Assembly (NCBI GenBank): GCA_937915515.1
Contig: CALGIK010000313.1
Location: 1-19,267, forward strand
Origin: an uncultured Clostridia bacterium
GTDB lineage: Bacteria; Bacillota; Clostridia; Christensenellales; CAG-314
Length of the DNA stretch: 19,267 nt
Reading direction: 5' to 3'
In this document: piece by piece, positions 6,943 to 14,721 of the stretch
How the letters are laid out: every line of letters begins with the position of its first letter
Position numbering within the stretch: the stretch's first letter is position 1
Translations under genes and position numbers: made by a program
The notes under the pieces: generated by a model
Told to the model about the DNA's origin: nothing
The model's input: the letters and a program-made list of their open reading frames with translations, nothing else
The model's database searches: none

Positions 6943-9900
6943 ATGAAACGATTAAGCAAGCTGATTATGCTGCTATTTGTTATAGCGGCGGTAACAATGT
7001 GTTTTGTCGGATGCGTTAAAGCTAAGGTTGTTACCTTTGTTTTAGGCGAGAAAGAAGTCATGACACTTTCAGCAGATAAGGAAGGCAAGGTATACGAGCC
7101 AAATGTTAATGTTGAGGTTCCGGACGGAAAATACATAGCAGGCTGGTACACCGACGTTAACCGTACTGTCGAATTTAAGTTTGAGACAGACAAGGTTGAA
7201 GCTGATACTACTCTTTATGCTAAGTTAGTCAGTTACAATTTTAGCATAACATACAATTTGGGCTATACCGAGCCCGAACACGGTGAAGATATGCCCTCTG
7301 CGCCGACTCAAAACACGGTAAACTTAGATGATTCGTTTGAAGTAGCCGATGCGCCAAACAGAGTAGGCTATGAATTTTTAGGATGGACCGACGGAAGTGA
7401 CACATATCAGCCGGGAGAGACCTACGAAGTAGAGGTCAGCGGAAATATCACTTTGACGGCAACCTGGACTACAAAAATGTTTACCGTAAGGTTTTATGAC
7501 GACGTAGGACTTTTAGTAGGAACAAAAAATGTACCTTACGGTTCTGAGGTATCAGGTGATGTACTAGCTCCACATACTTATCCCCAATGCTATATTAATA
7601 CGGGCTGGGATAAAGATTTAACAAGTATCATATCAGATCTTGATGTTTACGCTGAATACGAATACCAACATGCTGACTATAGCTGGTTTGAGTTTGTACC
7701 GGTTATAGAAGACGACCAAATTGTTGCATACAAATTAAAGATGGCTCCTGATGAAATCTTACCGTTCAGAGGAAAACGTTTCAATCAAGACGGACTCTGG
7801 GCTTTTCCCGAAACATATGAAGGTAAAGATGTTATAGGTTTTGCTCAACCCATAGAAGGGCTTGGCATGAACGTATTTGAGGATACTTATTATGATATCA
7901 GTTTATTTATACCTGACAGCTATGAAGAATTGGGAGAAGGAGCCTTTACCAGTTGCACATTAAAAAAATTGAGTTTTGGCAGAGGCATTAAGTTTATTCA
8001 TAATGATGCTTTTCTCTTAAGCAATATAGAAAAATTCGATGTAGCAGAAGACAATCAATTTTTCAGCTCAGACGATGCATATCTATACAATAAGGATAAA
8101 ACTCAATTATTGTTTGTTTATTCCCGCATAACAGATTTAGTAGTAGAGGAAAGCGTTACTTATATAAATCAACGTCTTTTATACAGCAGTGAATACTTAG
8201 AAACAGTTACCATTAAAGGCAATATTCAAGAAATCGGTGCCGGTGCTTTCGCATATTGCGTTAATATGACTACGGTAGATATCAGAGGTACAATTAAAAA
8301 ACTTGTTGATGGAGACGATTATGCAAATGTAGAGGGCGATTACATGCAGGACTTTCCAGTTTTTGCTTTTTGCAGGAGCTTGCAATCAATAAATTTGAAA
8401 GGTATCGAATATATAGGTTTTGGCACCTTTACCAATTGTCCTATAACCAGCATTATTATTGATACTACTATTCAATTTATTGGAGAAGAATGTTTTGTAG
8501 ATTTACCTAATTTAGCAGTACTTAAATTCCCCGGTACAGCCACGGTCAGCAATAACGGTAAATTTGTTTGCGAAGGCAATACTCTTATCGAAAAAGAAGC
8601 CAGCGAAATCATGATTAATGAAACTACACACGGCGACATTTTTATTTATTATGCTCCAAAACAAGAGCGTATCCATTTTGATGTGCCTGCAACAGTACGC
8701 GAGTTTAGAGAGTATGCATTCGAAAATGCAAATATTGAATCAATTGTTATACCTCAAGGTGTTAAAGAATTACCCGGAGGTTTGTTTGAGGGCAGTAATC
8801 TTATTTCAATAGAAATTCCCGAAAGCGTTGAAACGTTGGGTAAGGGCGACGCAAGCAGAGGGGCTTTTATGACTAATTTGAGTACTGTTTTTGGCAGAAG
8901 CAAACTTAGAGAAGTAACCTTTGCTGAGAATTGCCTTATCACTGAAATCCCGGATTCTGCATTTTTCGCTACAAGGTTATTGACTATTGAAATACCTGCT
9001 TCAGTAACAATAATAGGAAGGACTGCTTTCGCTTGCGACACTATAACCGAAATAACAGTGGCAGAAGGAAATGAGTGTTATGAAGCTGAAAACGGCGTTT
9101 TATATAATTCAGGTAAGACAGAAATACATACATATCCAGCTGCAAAAGAAGATCTACTGTTTTTATCTCCTTCAACTGTCGAAACTATTCTTGACGGTGC
9201 TTTTTCAGGAGTTTTAAAATTAAAAAGAGTTGAATTAAATGAAGGATTAAAACAAATAAAGCCATATGCTTTCTTAAAGAGTAATATTGAGGAAATTATT
9301 TTTCCCATTACAATAGAATCTGTTGACGTTGTAGCATTCGAGATATGTTACAAATTCAAGTATATCGAGTTTAAAGCTGAGCAACCCTTTACAATTACCG
9401 ATACTGAAGAAACGGGAGTTCCGACAGTATTTCTGATTCAAGACCTCATTGCTTTAAGGGTAAAAGTACCTTTTACTGCTCATAGTACATACAGACAATG
9501 GCTGAACGATAACACAAACGGTATCGGCGAATGTATTGACGTAAACGATTATCCCGATGAGTACGTAACAAAATACGTCTTTATCAGTCAAGGTGTATCT
9601 GAAACCGTAAAAGCAATTACGTTATTAGATTATCCTATACCTATTTGGGAAGGCGAAGAGACAATGTACTTCAACGGCTGGTTTAAGGACGAAGGTACTT
9701 GGCAGCAAGAGATAAGCGTACCTTGTGAATTAGATATTAATACTACGCAAACTTATTATGCAAGATGGGAAACGACCCAACGCAAAGATGGTACCAGCGT
9801 ATTGTTTGCTTACGAATTGCCTATCGATCAGCTGATTACGATAACATTATATAGCAATATAGCATATTTTAAGGAAACATTAATACTTGATACAGAAGAA

Positions 9901-10104
9901 TATTCCATTTGCTTCTTAAGGCTTTATGTAACAGGTTGGAATAATAATTGGTTTCAAATTCCAATATACAAAAAAGATATGCCGGCAGATTTTGTTAAAT
10001 ATGTAAGTGTAGACTTCAGCGATGTATTAACAAATCATTTTCCAGAATTTAATGGTTTCCCCTATGAAATCGAAGTTAAGTTTGAAATCGTTTTAATGCC
10101 GTAA
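6943..10104 (+). CDS. Surface lipoprotein 2: InlB-type repeats plus BspA-type leucine-rich repeats
   Basis: This 1053-residue protein is homologous to the lipoprotein at 2713-5862 from end to end. ATG 6943 has AGGAGG (6931-6936) six bases upstream and starts MKRLSK, a hydrophobic core and the lipobox FVGC with Cys24. B-repeats cover about residues 28-238; the second is nearly the same as in lipoprotein 1 (RVGYEFLGWTDG, then NITLTATW). The LRR_5 region runs from about 320 to 850, with motifs such as IVIPQGVKELPGG and IEIPASVTIIG. A last B-repeat ends in YYARW near residue 945. The final 105 or so residues are beta-rich and only loosely like lipoprotein 1. It should be anchored to the outer membrane-facing surface by the lipid on Cys24, as no sortase or SLH signal is present. 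Ligand unknown. It has its own promoter with a MerR-type spacer. Confidence 0.88.
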   Translation: MKRLSKLIMLLFVIAAVTMCFVGCVKAKVVTFVLGEKEVMTLSADKEGKVYEPNVNVEVPDGKYIAGWYTDVNRTVEFKFETDKVEADTTLYAKLVSYNFSITYNLGYTEPEHGEDMPSAPTQNTVNLDDSFEVADAPNRVGYEFLGWTDGSDTYQPGETYEVEVSGNITLTATWTTKMFTVRFYDDVGLLVGTKNVPYGSEVSGDVLAPHTYPQCYINTGWDKDLTSIISDLDVYAEYEYQHADYSWFEFVPVIEDDQIVAYKLKMAPDEILPFRGKRFNQDGLWAFPETYEGKDVIGFAQPIEGLGMNVFEDTYYDISLFIPDSYEELGEGAFTSCTLKKLSFGRGIKFIHNDAFLLSNIEKFDVAEDNQFFSSDDAYLYNKDKTQLLFVYSRITDLVVEESVTYINQRLLYSSEYLETVTIKGNIQEIGAGAFAYCVNMTTVDIRGTIKKLVDGDDYANVEGDYMQDFPVFAFCRSLQSINLKGIEYIGFGTFTNCPITSIIIDTTIQFIGEECFVDLPNLAVLKFPGTATVSNNGKFVCEGNTLIEKEASEIMINETTHGDIFIYYAPKQERIHFDVPATVREFREYAFENANIESIVIPQGVKELPGGLFEGSNLISIEIPESVETLGKGDASRGAFMTNLSTVFGRSKLREVTFAENCLITEIPDSAFFATRLLTIEIPASVTIIGRTAFACDTITEITVAEGNECYEAENGVLYNSGKTEIHTYPAAKEDLLFLSPSTVETILDGAFSGVLKLKRVELNEGLKQIKPYAFLKSNIEEIIFPITIESVDVVAFEICYKFKYIEFKAEQPFTITDTEETGVPTVFLIQDLIALRVKVPFTAHSTYRQWLNDNTNGIGECIDVNDYPDEYVTKYVFISQGVSETVKAITLLDYPIPIWEGEETMYFNGWFKDEGTWQQEISVPCELDINTTQTYYARWETTQRKDGTSVLFAYELPIDQLITITLYSNIAYFKETLILDTEEYSICFLRLYVTGWNNNWFQIPIYKKDMPADFVKYVSVDFSDVLTNHFPEFNGFPYEIEVKFEIVLMP

Positions 10105-10140
10105 CAAATTAATAATTACAGATTTATAAATAAGCAGTGT

Positions 10141-10177
10141 ACAAAAAACTTCCTACCTAGGGTGGGAAGTTTTTTGT
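10141..10177. terminator. Bidirectional terminator between lipoprotein gene 2 and regulator gene 3
   Basis: A 17-bp stem (10141-10157 with 10161-10177, one G-U pair) and a TAG loop. The stem starts with an A run and ends with a T run, so it can stop transcription from both convergent genes. It is the strongest hairpin in the array. Confidence 0.88.
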
Positions 10178-10241
10178 ATAAAAATAAAGCACTGACTGAG
10201 TCGGTCAAAAAGCTTTAGCTATAAATGAGCATGATAATAAT

Positions 10242-11018
10242 CTATTTTGGATATGCCTCTGCCCAGATACCAAAATAATTGCATAAATTATTAGGGTCTT
10301 TTTCGTCGCTAAAAAAGGCTATCAAAAATTTAGATATCAAAGAGGTTACTAAAAATCCTCTTTCTTCAATTTCTGCTATTCTCACTAAAGATTGATTTCG
10401 CACATCGACAGTGTCATTTTCTTTATGGTTTACTAAGTAGTGAAAATACTTTGCATTTTGCTTTTTATGCCACAGTGCTGCTTTATCGGGCTTATTTGAA
10501 ACATAGCCTACATGAGAGACCAGTATTTCCTCATTCTCTATAACATTAAAAGCAGCGGCGTCATCAATGCTGAAATTCTCTACATGTTGTATGCTTAACA
10601 AGTTAAACGCTTCAAAAGGCGGGTCTTCCTCCGTTATACTTCCTTCGTAGGCAATGGCTTTATGGAAAAAGTCCTCCTTCATTTTTATATTGTTTAAACA
10701 ATTATTTAGAGTACATATTTGATTAGTAATACGCAACTTCAATTCCGAAAAAATTTTTGGCAGCTTATTCTTTGTGTTTTTGGAATTAGGCATATTTTCA
10801 AACGTAAATCCGATATCTCTGTAAGATTTTATATAAATTAAATCACCGAGCGACAACAAATTATACTGGTAATATCCATTTTCTGAATTTTTAATTCTTC
10901 TGATAAAACCGTTATCCGCCCAAAACCTTACTTTGCTTACAGGTAGTTGTGCCAAATCTGCCAACTGCTTAATGGTTATTGTCCCTTTTATCGGGCTATT
11001 CATATCGTTTTTCTTCAC
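10242..11018 (-). CDS. MerR-family transcriptional regulator 3, probable activator of lipoprotein gene at 11135
   Basis: This is a 258-residue, more diverged member of the regulator family of this window. The helix-turn-helix (about residues 16-33) reads IKQLADLAQLPVSKVRFW, so the recognition segment is LPVSKVR instead of VPYETLR. The wing is GYYQYN. The C-terminal domain keeps DPPF, ALWHKKQNAKYFHY and the end NYFGIWAEAYP, but lacks the PW motif seen in the other two. The start is a GTG at 11018 with only a weak ribosome site (AAGGG, eight bases away), which would keep its level low; an ATG five codons later is an alternative. The ligand is not known. It is divergent from lipoprotein gene 3, whose operator also differs from those of units 1 and 2. 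Confidence 0.85.
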   Translation of the reverse strand: MKKNDMNSPIKGTITIKQLADLAQLPVSKVRFWADNGFIRRIKNSENGYYQYNLLSLGDLIYIKSYRDIGFTFENMPNSKNTKNKLPKIFSELKLRITNQICTLNNCLNNIKMKEDFFHKAIAYEGSITEEDPPFEAFNLLSIQHVENFSIDDAAAFNVIENEEILVSHVGYVSNKPDKAALWHKKQNAKYFHYLVNHKENDTVDVRNQSLVRIAEIEERGFLVTSLISKFLIAFFSDEKDPNNLCNYFGIWAEAYPK

Positions 11019-11055
11019 TAAATTTACCCTTATTACAAAATATATTAAAAATTGC

Positions 11056-11086
11056 TTGACTCTAAAGTCACTTTATAGTTTATACT
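11056..11086 (+). promoter_or_regulatory. MerR-type promoter of lipoprotein gene 3 (19-bp spacer)
   Basis: TTGACT (11056-11061) and TATACT (11081-11086) are separated by exactly 19 bases, the third case of this spacing in the window. The start should be near 11093, with a leader of about 42 bases. Confidence 0.78.
11059..11079. promoter_or_regulatory. Operator 3: long inverted repeat in promoter spacer
   Basis: The core TAAAGT-C-ACTTTA (11063-11075) is perfectly symmetric. Adding ACT (11059-11061) and AGT (11077-11079), nine of ten arm positions match around base 11069. The half-site differs clearly from GGT/ACC of operators 1 and 2. Confidence 0.75.
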
Positions 11087-11111
11087 ATCATTGTTGACAA
11101 TTGTTTGTCAA
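11082..11111 (-). promoter_or_regulatory. Promoter of regulator gene 3
   Basis: On the - strand, TTGACA (complement of 11106-11111) and TAGTAT (complement of 11082-11087) lie 18 bases apart, less ideal than in units 1 and 2. The -35 belongs to an inverted repeat, TTGACAA (11094-11100) and TTGTCAA (11105-11111), absent from the other units. Confidence 0.55.
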
Positions 11112-11134
11112 TCAAATACAGCAGGAGGTTTAAA

Positions 11135-14100
11135 ATGAAACGATACAGCAAGTTAATATTTTTGCTATCGGTGATAGCGTTATCAGTATTATGTTTTACA
11201 GGATGTACAAGTACAAAGACAGTTACATTCAAAAACGGAAATGATTTTATTGTTTCGATGACTGCCGACAAAGACGGCAAGGTAATCGAACCAAAAATAA
11301 CCACAGCAAAGGGTGTAGAAGTAGAAGGTTGGTATACCTCAAATGATTTTTCAACCAAAAAATTCGATTTTAAAACAGATAAAATCAGTGTTGACACCAC
11401 TTTATATGTAAAATTAATAAATATTAATTACACCGTTACATATGATTTGGGATATACACTTGAGCCAAATGAAACTATGCCGCAAGCTCCCGACCAAGCC
11501 ATCTTTAACGTTGACGGCACGTTTACGGTATCTGATGAGATACCCGTTAGGACAGGTTATGAGTTTATGGGTTGGGCATATGAAAACAATGTTTACGAAG
11601 CAGGTCAAACAGTAGAAGCAACCAAAACAGGAAATATCTCTCTTGTAGCAACTTGGCAATACCGCATGGTGACGGTGCGCTTCTTTGACAACGAAGACAT
11701 AGAGATGGAAGCTTATACTAAGCAGATACCTTACGGCAGCGATGTTGCAGCTCCCGAAAGTTCTGTTGTGCCCAGCGCATATTTCTGTTTTAAGCAAGTG
11801 GATTGGGATAATTCTTTAGAAAATGTGACGAAAGACATCGATTATCATGCAATATACGAATATATTTCTTCTCCGTCATATTTATTCGAGTTTACCATGA
11901 ATGACGACTATAATTCCTATAGCGTATCGGCTAAAGGCGCGGCTTTCAACAAAGCGGTGGAAGGCAAAATAGCATTACCCACTCAATACAACGGTTTAGA
12001 CGTGACGGCAATAGCGCCTAAAGGATTTATGGGCGCTACGATGCTGGAAAGTATTTATATACCTTCTTCATATAAGGTAATAAAGACGGAAGCATTTTTC
12101 TTCTGCCAAAGTTTAAAAAATATCTATATTGAAGAAGGTTTAACAACAATAGAAGCCGATGCTTTTTCGCTTATTGGACTTGTGGAATATTTCAATTTGC
12201 CCAAAAGCGTAAATGACATACATTGGTGGGCGTTTGAAACGCTTATGTATGATGCAAATAATTACAATTATTTATCAAGCGAGCAGCAAGAAATTTACAG
12301 AAATTTCAAATTTATTACGGCAGAAGACGGTTTCTACAAATGGAACAAAACAGATAAGGTTCTCTACGGAGACGAAGGGCGTCAACTGGTGTATGTGGCT
12401 CACGATACTGAAGACTTAGTGATAAAAGACACGGTAAAGGAAGTTTTCCCCGCTATTTGCTATCGTTATTATTGGCTGAAATCCGTTACTGTTTTCGGTA
12501 CGGATGTTGTAATCGGTTCGGGCGCTTTTTACAATTGCGTTTTTCTTGAGAATTTTACTGTTACCGGCAGTGTGAAACAAATAGGTACCGACATAACTGT
12601 TTATGACGGTTTACCCATAGAAGAAGGCGCAAAAAAAGTCGGTGCATTAACAGGAAGCGCTGTCAGTTCGATCTACTTCCCGTCGGGCTTAGAGTATTTG
12701 GGGGTTGAAACTTTCAGTACCTGTTATTTCTTAACGGAAATTTCTTTGCCCCAAACAATAGAATACATACACGAGCGTGCTTTTGACAACAATTACGCAA
12801 ATTCTGACCAGATTTTTGATGATATTTTGGGCATATACCATTCCAACGGTTTGAACAAGTTAGAAATAAGAGGAGAAAATCCTTACTATTATTGCGAAAA
12901 CAATACCGTATTAATAAAAAAAGGCACGGCGGAAGAAGGGGATACTCTTATATTCTATTGTATGGACGCTTCTAATACCGAATATACAATTCCCTCAAAT
13001 GTAAAAAAGCTTATACCCAGATCGATAATTCAACCAAGAAACCTTATCACTCTCACTATTTCCGATGGAGTGACGGAAATACCGCAAGATTTTTGTGCTG
13101 CTCCTAATTTAGCCACTCTCAATATAGGTAATTTGGTAAAAATCATTAAATTACAGGCGTTTAACGGCTGTGGTTCTTTGGCAAACGTGATTTTTGCGCA
13201 AAACAGTCAATTGGAAGAAATTGAAAACTGGGCATTTTACAATACGGCTATCGAAAGTATAACCTTCCCCAATACGATTAAGAAATTCGGCAATGATTTT
13301 ATTAACAATATAAAATCCTTGAACGTAGAGGAAGGCGGAGAATATTATTGCAGCAAAGACGGGATTTTATTTTCGGCAGATGAGAGAACTTTAGTCAGAT
13401 ACCCTTCGGGCAGAGAAACAACGTCGTATACCGTGCCTGAGGGTGTAGAAATCATCGGTTCACGTGCTTTTGATGGCTGCTACTATTTAGAAACAATAAC
13501 AATGGGTACCGATGTGAGGGTGATTTTGGAAGAAGCCTTTGTCGGCAACTTTAAAGATATCCGGGTTGACGGCGAATTGACAGGATTCCTTGGATTAAAA
13601 GAAGTAATAATGAATGAAAATCTGCAGGAAATCCACAATATGGCTTTTTACGGCTGCTCACTTATGGAAAACATAACCTTTATCGGACCCGCTCCCAAGC
13701 TCATTGATACTCCTCTCGATACTGTTTTGGATGAATGGTTGCAATACGTAAACTTAAATCATATTTTTACCGGTTATCAACAAAACTTAAATGAGGAATA
13801 TCAAGAATATTTAGACTCTGTCGGACTATTCGGCGGCATGACCTTTACAGTCCCCGAAATTTATCTTGCCGATTATTATACTGAGTGGTATAGACACAGA
13901 CCCGAAAACATATCGGGATTTAAAAACCTTCCGACAGTTACATACAACTTTGAGACAAACGGAGGCAGCGCAGTGCAATCTTTAAATTCCTATGCTCTTA
14001 ACGATATGCCTTCGTCAATTAAGGAAGGAGAGTATCTGATAGGCTGGTTTACAAAAAACGAGACTGAAGGCTGGGGAGAGGAGATCGTTTATCCATATAT

Positions 14101-14602
14101 CTATCAAGCTAACGATTCTGTAACTCTTTATGCAAAATGGAGTCAAGACGAAATTCAAAACGGACAAAAGGATATTTGGGCTTACGAATTATTAGAAGGC
14201 GAAACAATCAATGTGTCCGTTCCTCATGGCCGCAACGGTGTTTGGTTTAAATATACAGCGACGAAAAACTGTCTTGCAAAATTGACTGGTTACCAGAAGT
14301 TTATGGAAAACACGATTTTGTGCGATGCTTTCTACTTTGACAGGTTAGGAATGGATGTAATAAACAAAACTCCTATGGTACTTAAATACCTTTCACGGCA
14401 GACCATAGCAGAAATATATGACATGGAAACATCAAGTTCTTACTATCAATTTGAATCGGGCACAACCTATTACATCTGGTTTGTCTTTGTCGGCACAATC
14501 GATCAAGATATGGTATTCAAAATGAGTTTAGATTTTTTGGACACTCAATCGTACGTTATGGTAGCGCCGGCACTCTTGCCTGCTAAATACGAATTTGCTT
14601 AA
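11135..14602 (+). CDS. Surface lipoprotein 3: InlB-type repeats, long BspA-type leucine-rich region, extra C-terminal domain
   Basis: At 1155 residues this is the largest and most diverged of the three lipoproteins. ATG 11135 has AGGAGG (11123-11128) six bases upstream and begins MKRYSK, a hydrophobic core and the lipobox FTGC with Cys24. Three B-repeats (about residues 28-245) include RTGYEFMGW and ISLVATW. The LRR_5 region spans roughly 275-905, with motifs such as SIYIPSSYKVIKTEAF and EIIGSRAFDGCYYLETI. A B-repeat at about 933-1002 ends in LYAKW. The last 150 residues contain GVWFKYTATKN and FESGTTYYIWF, reminiscent of the beta-sandwich of pre-peptidase C-terminal-like domains, and are longer than the tails of the other two. 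It should be held by the N-terminal lipid, since no other anchor is visible. Ligand unknown. Its promoter has the MerR-type spacer and a distinct operator. Confidence 0.88.
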   Translation: MKRYSKLIFLLSVIALSVLCFTGCTSTKTVTFKNGNDFIVSMTADKDGKVIEPKITTAKGVEVEGWYTSNDFSTKKFDFKTDKISVDTTLYVKLININYTVTYDLGYTLEPNETMPQAPDQAIFNVDGTFTVSDEIPVRTGYEFMGWAYENNVYEAGQTVEATKTGNISLVATWQYRMVTVRFFDNEDIEMEAYTKQIPYGSDVAAPESSVVPSAYFCFKQVDWDNSLENVTKDIDYHAIYEYISSPSYLFEFTMNDDYNSYSVSAKGAAFNKAVEGKIALPTQYNGLDVTAIAPKGFMGATMLESIYIPSSYKVIKTEAFFFCQSLKNIYIEEGLTTIEADAFSLIGLVEYFNLPKSVNDIHWWAFETLMYDANNYNYLSSEQQEIYRNFKFITAEDGFYKWNKTDKVLYGDEGRQLVYVAHDTEDLVIKDTVKEVFPAICYRYYWLKSVTVFGTDVVIGSGAFYNCVFLENFTVTGSVKQIGTDITVYDGLPIEEGAKKVGALTGSAVSSIYFPSGLEYLGVETFSTCYFLTEISLPQTIEYIHERAFDNNYANSDQIFDDILGIYHSNGLNKLEIRGENPYYYCENNTVLIKKGTAEEGDTLIFYCMDASNTEYTIPSNVKKLIPRSIIQPRNLITLTISDGVTEIPQDFCAAPNLATLNIGNLVKIIKLQAFNGCGSLANVIFAQNSQLEEIENWAFYNTAIESITFPNTIKKFGNDFINNIKSLNVEEGGEYYCSKDGILFSADERTLVRYPSGRETTSYTVPEGVEIIGSRAFDGCYYLETITMGTDVRVILEEAFVGNFKDIRVDGELTGFLGLKEVIMNENLQEIHNMAFYGCSLMENITFIGPAPKLIDTPLDTVLDEWLQYVNLNHIFTGYQQNLNEEYQEYLDSVGLFGGMTFTVPEIYLADYYTEWYRHRPENISGFKNLPTVTYNFETNGGSAVQSLNSYALNDMPSSIKEGEYLIGWFTKNETEGWGEEIVYPYIYQANDSVTLYAKWSQDEIQNGQKDIWAYELLEGETINVSVPHGRNGVWFKYTATKNCLAKLTGYQKFMENTILCDAFYFDRLGMDVINKTPMVLKYLSRQTIAEIYDMETSSSYYQFESGTTYYIWFVFVGTIDQDMVFKMSLDFLDTQSYVMVAPALLPAKYEFA

Positions 14603-14648
14603 TCGTAATTATTTAAAACTTGTAAATTTCATTCTATCTATTCCATTA

Positions 14649-14683
14649 AAGCTAAAAGCGGCGAAACTCGCCGCTTTTAGCTT
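14649..14683. terminator. Terminator between lipoprotein gene 3 and the pyr operon
   Basis: A perfect 15-bp stem (14649-14663 with 14669-14683) with a five-base loop AAACT lies between two convergent transcription units. The T tract is partly within the stem (CTTTTAGCTT), and more T follows on the + strand. It probably serves both lipoprotein gene 3 and pyrB. Confidence 0.88.
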
Positions 14684-14721
14684 ATGTATTTTTAAATATA
14701 ATTTTTTAATATAAAAATATC

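Larger units (their letters stand above)
1805..14602. other. Three-unit array of divergent MerR-type regulator / BspA-like lipoprotein modules
   Basis: The same two-gene module occurs three times in a row: 1805-5862, 6045-10104 and 10242-14602. In each, a regulator on the - strand is back to back with a lipoprotein gene on the + strand, separated by 109-116 bases that hold two overlapping promoters and an operator. The regulators are homologous along their whole length, and so are the lipoproteins. Units 1 and 2 are closest; unit 3 is the most diverged. This points to tandem duplication followed by divergence of both the regulator and its target. Confidence 0.85.

Noticed and set aside
14685..14720. 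AT-only near-palindrome around TATTTTTAAATATAA between the terminator and pyrB
   Set aside because: Arms match poorly and such symmetry is expected by chance in DNA this rich in A and T.
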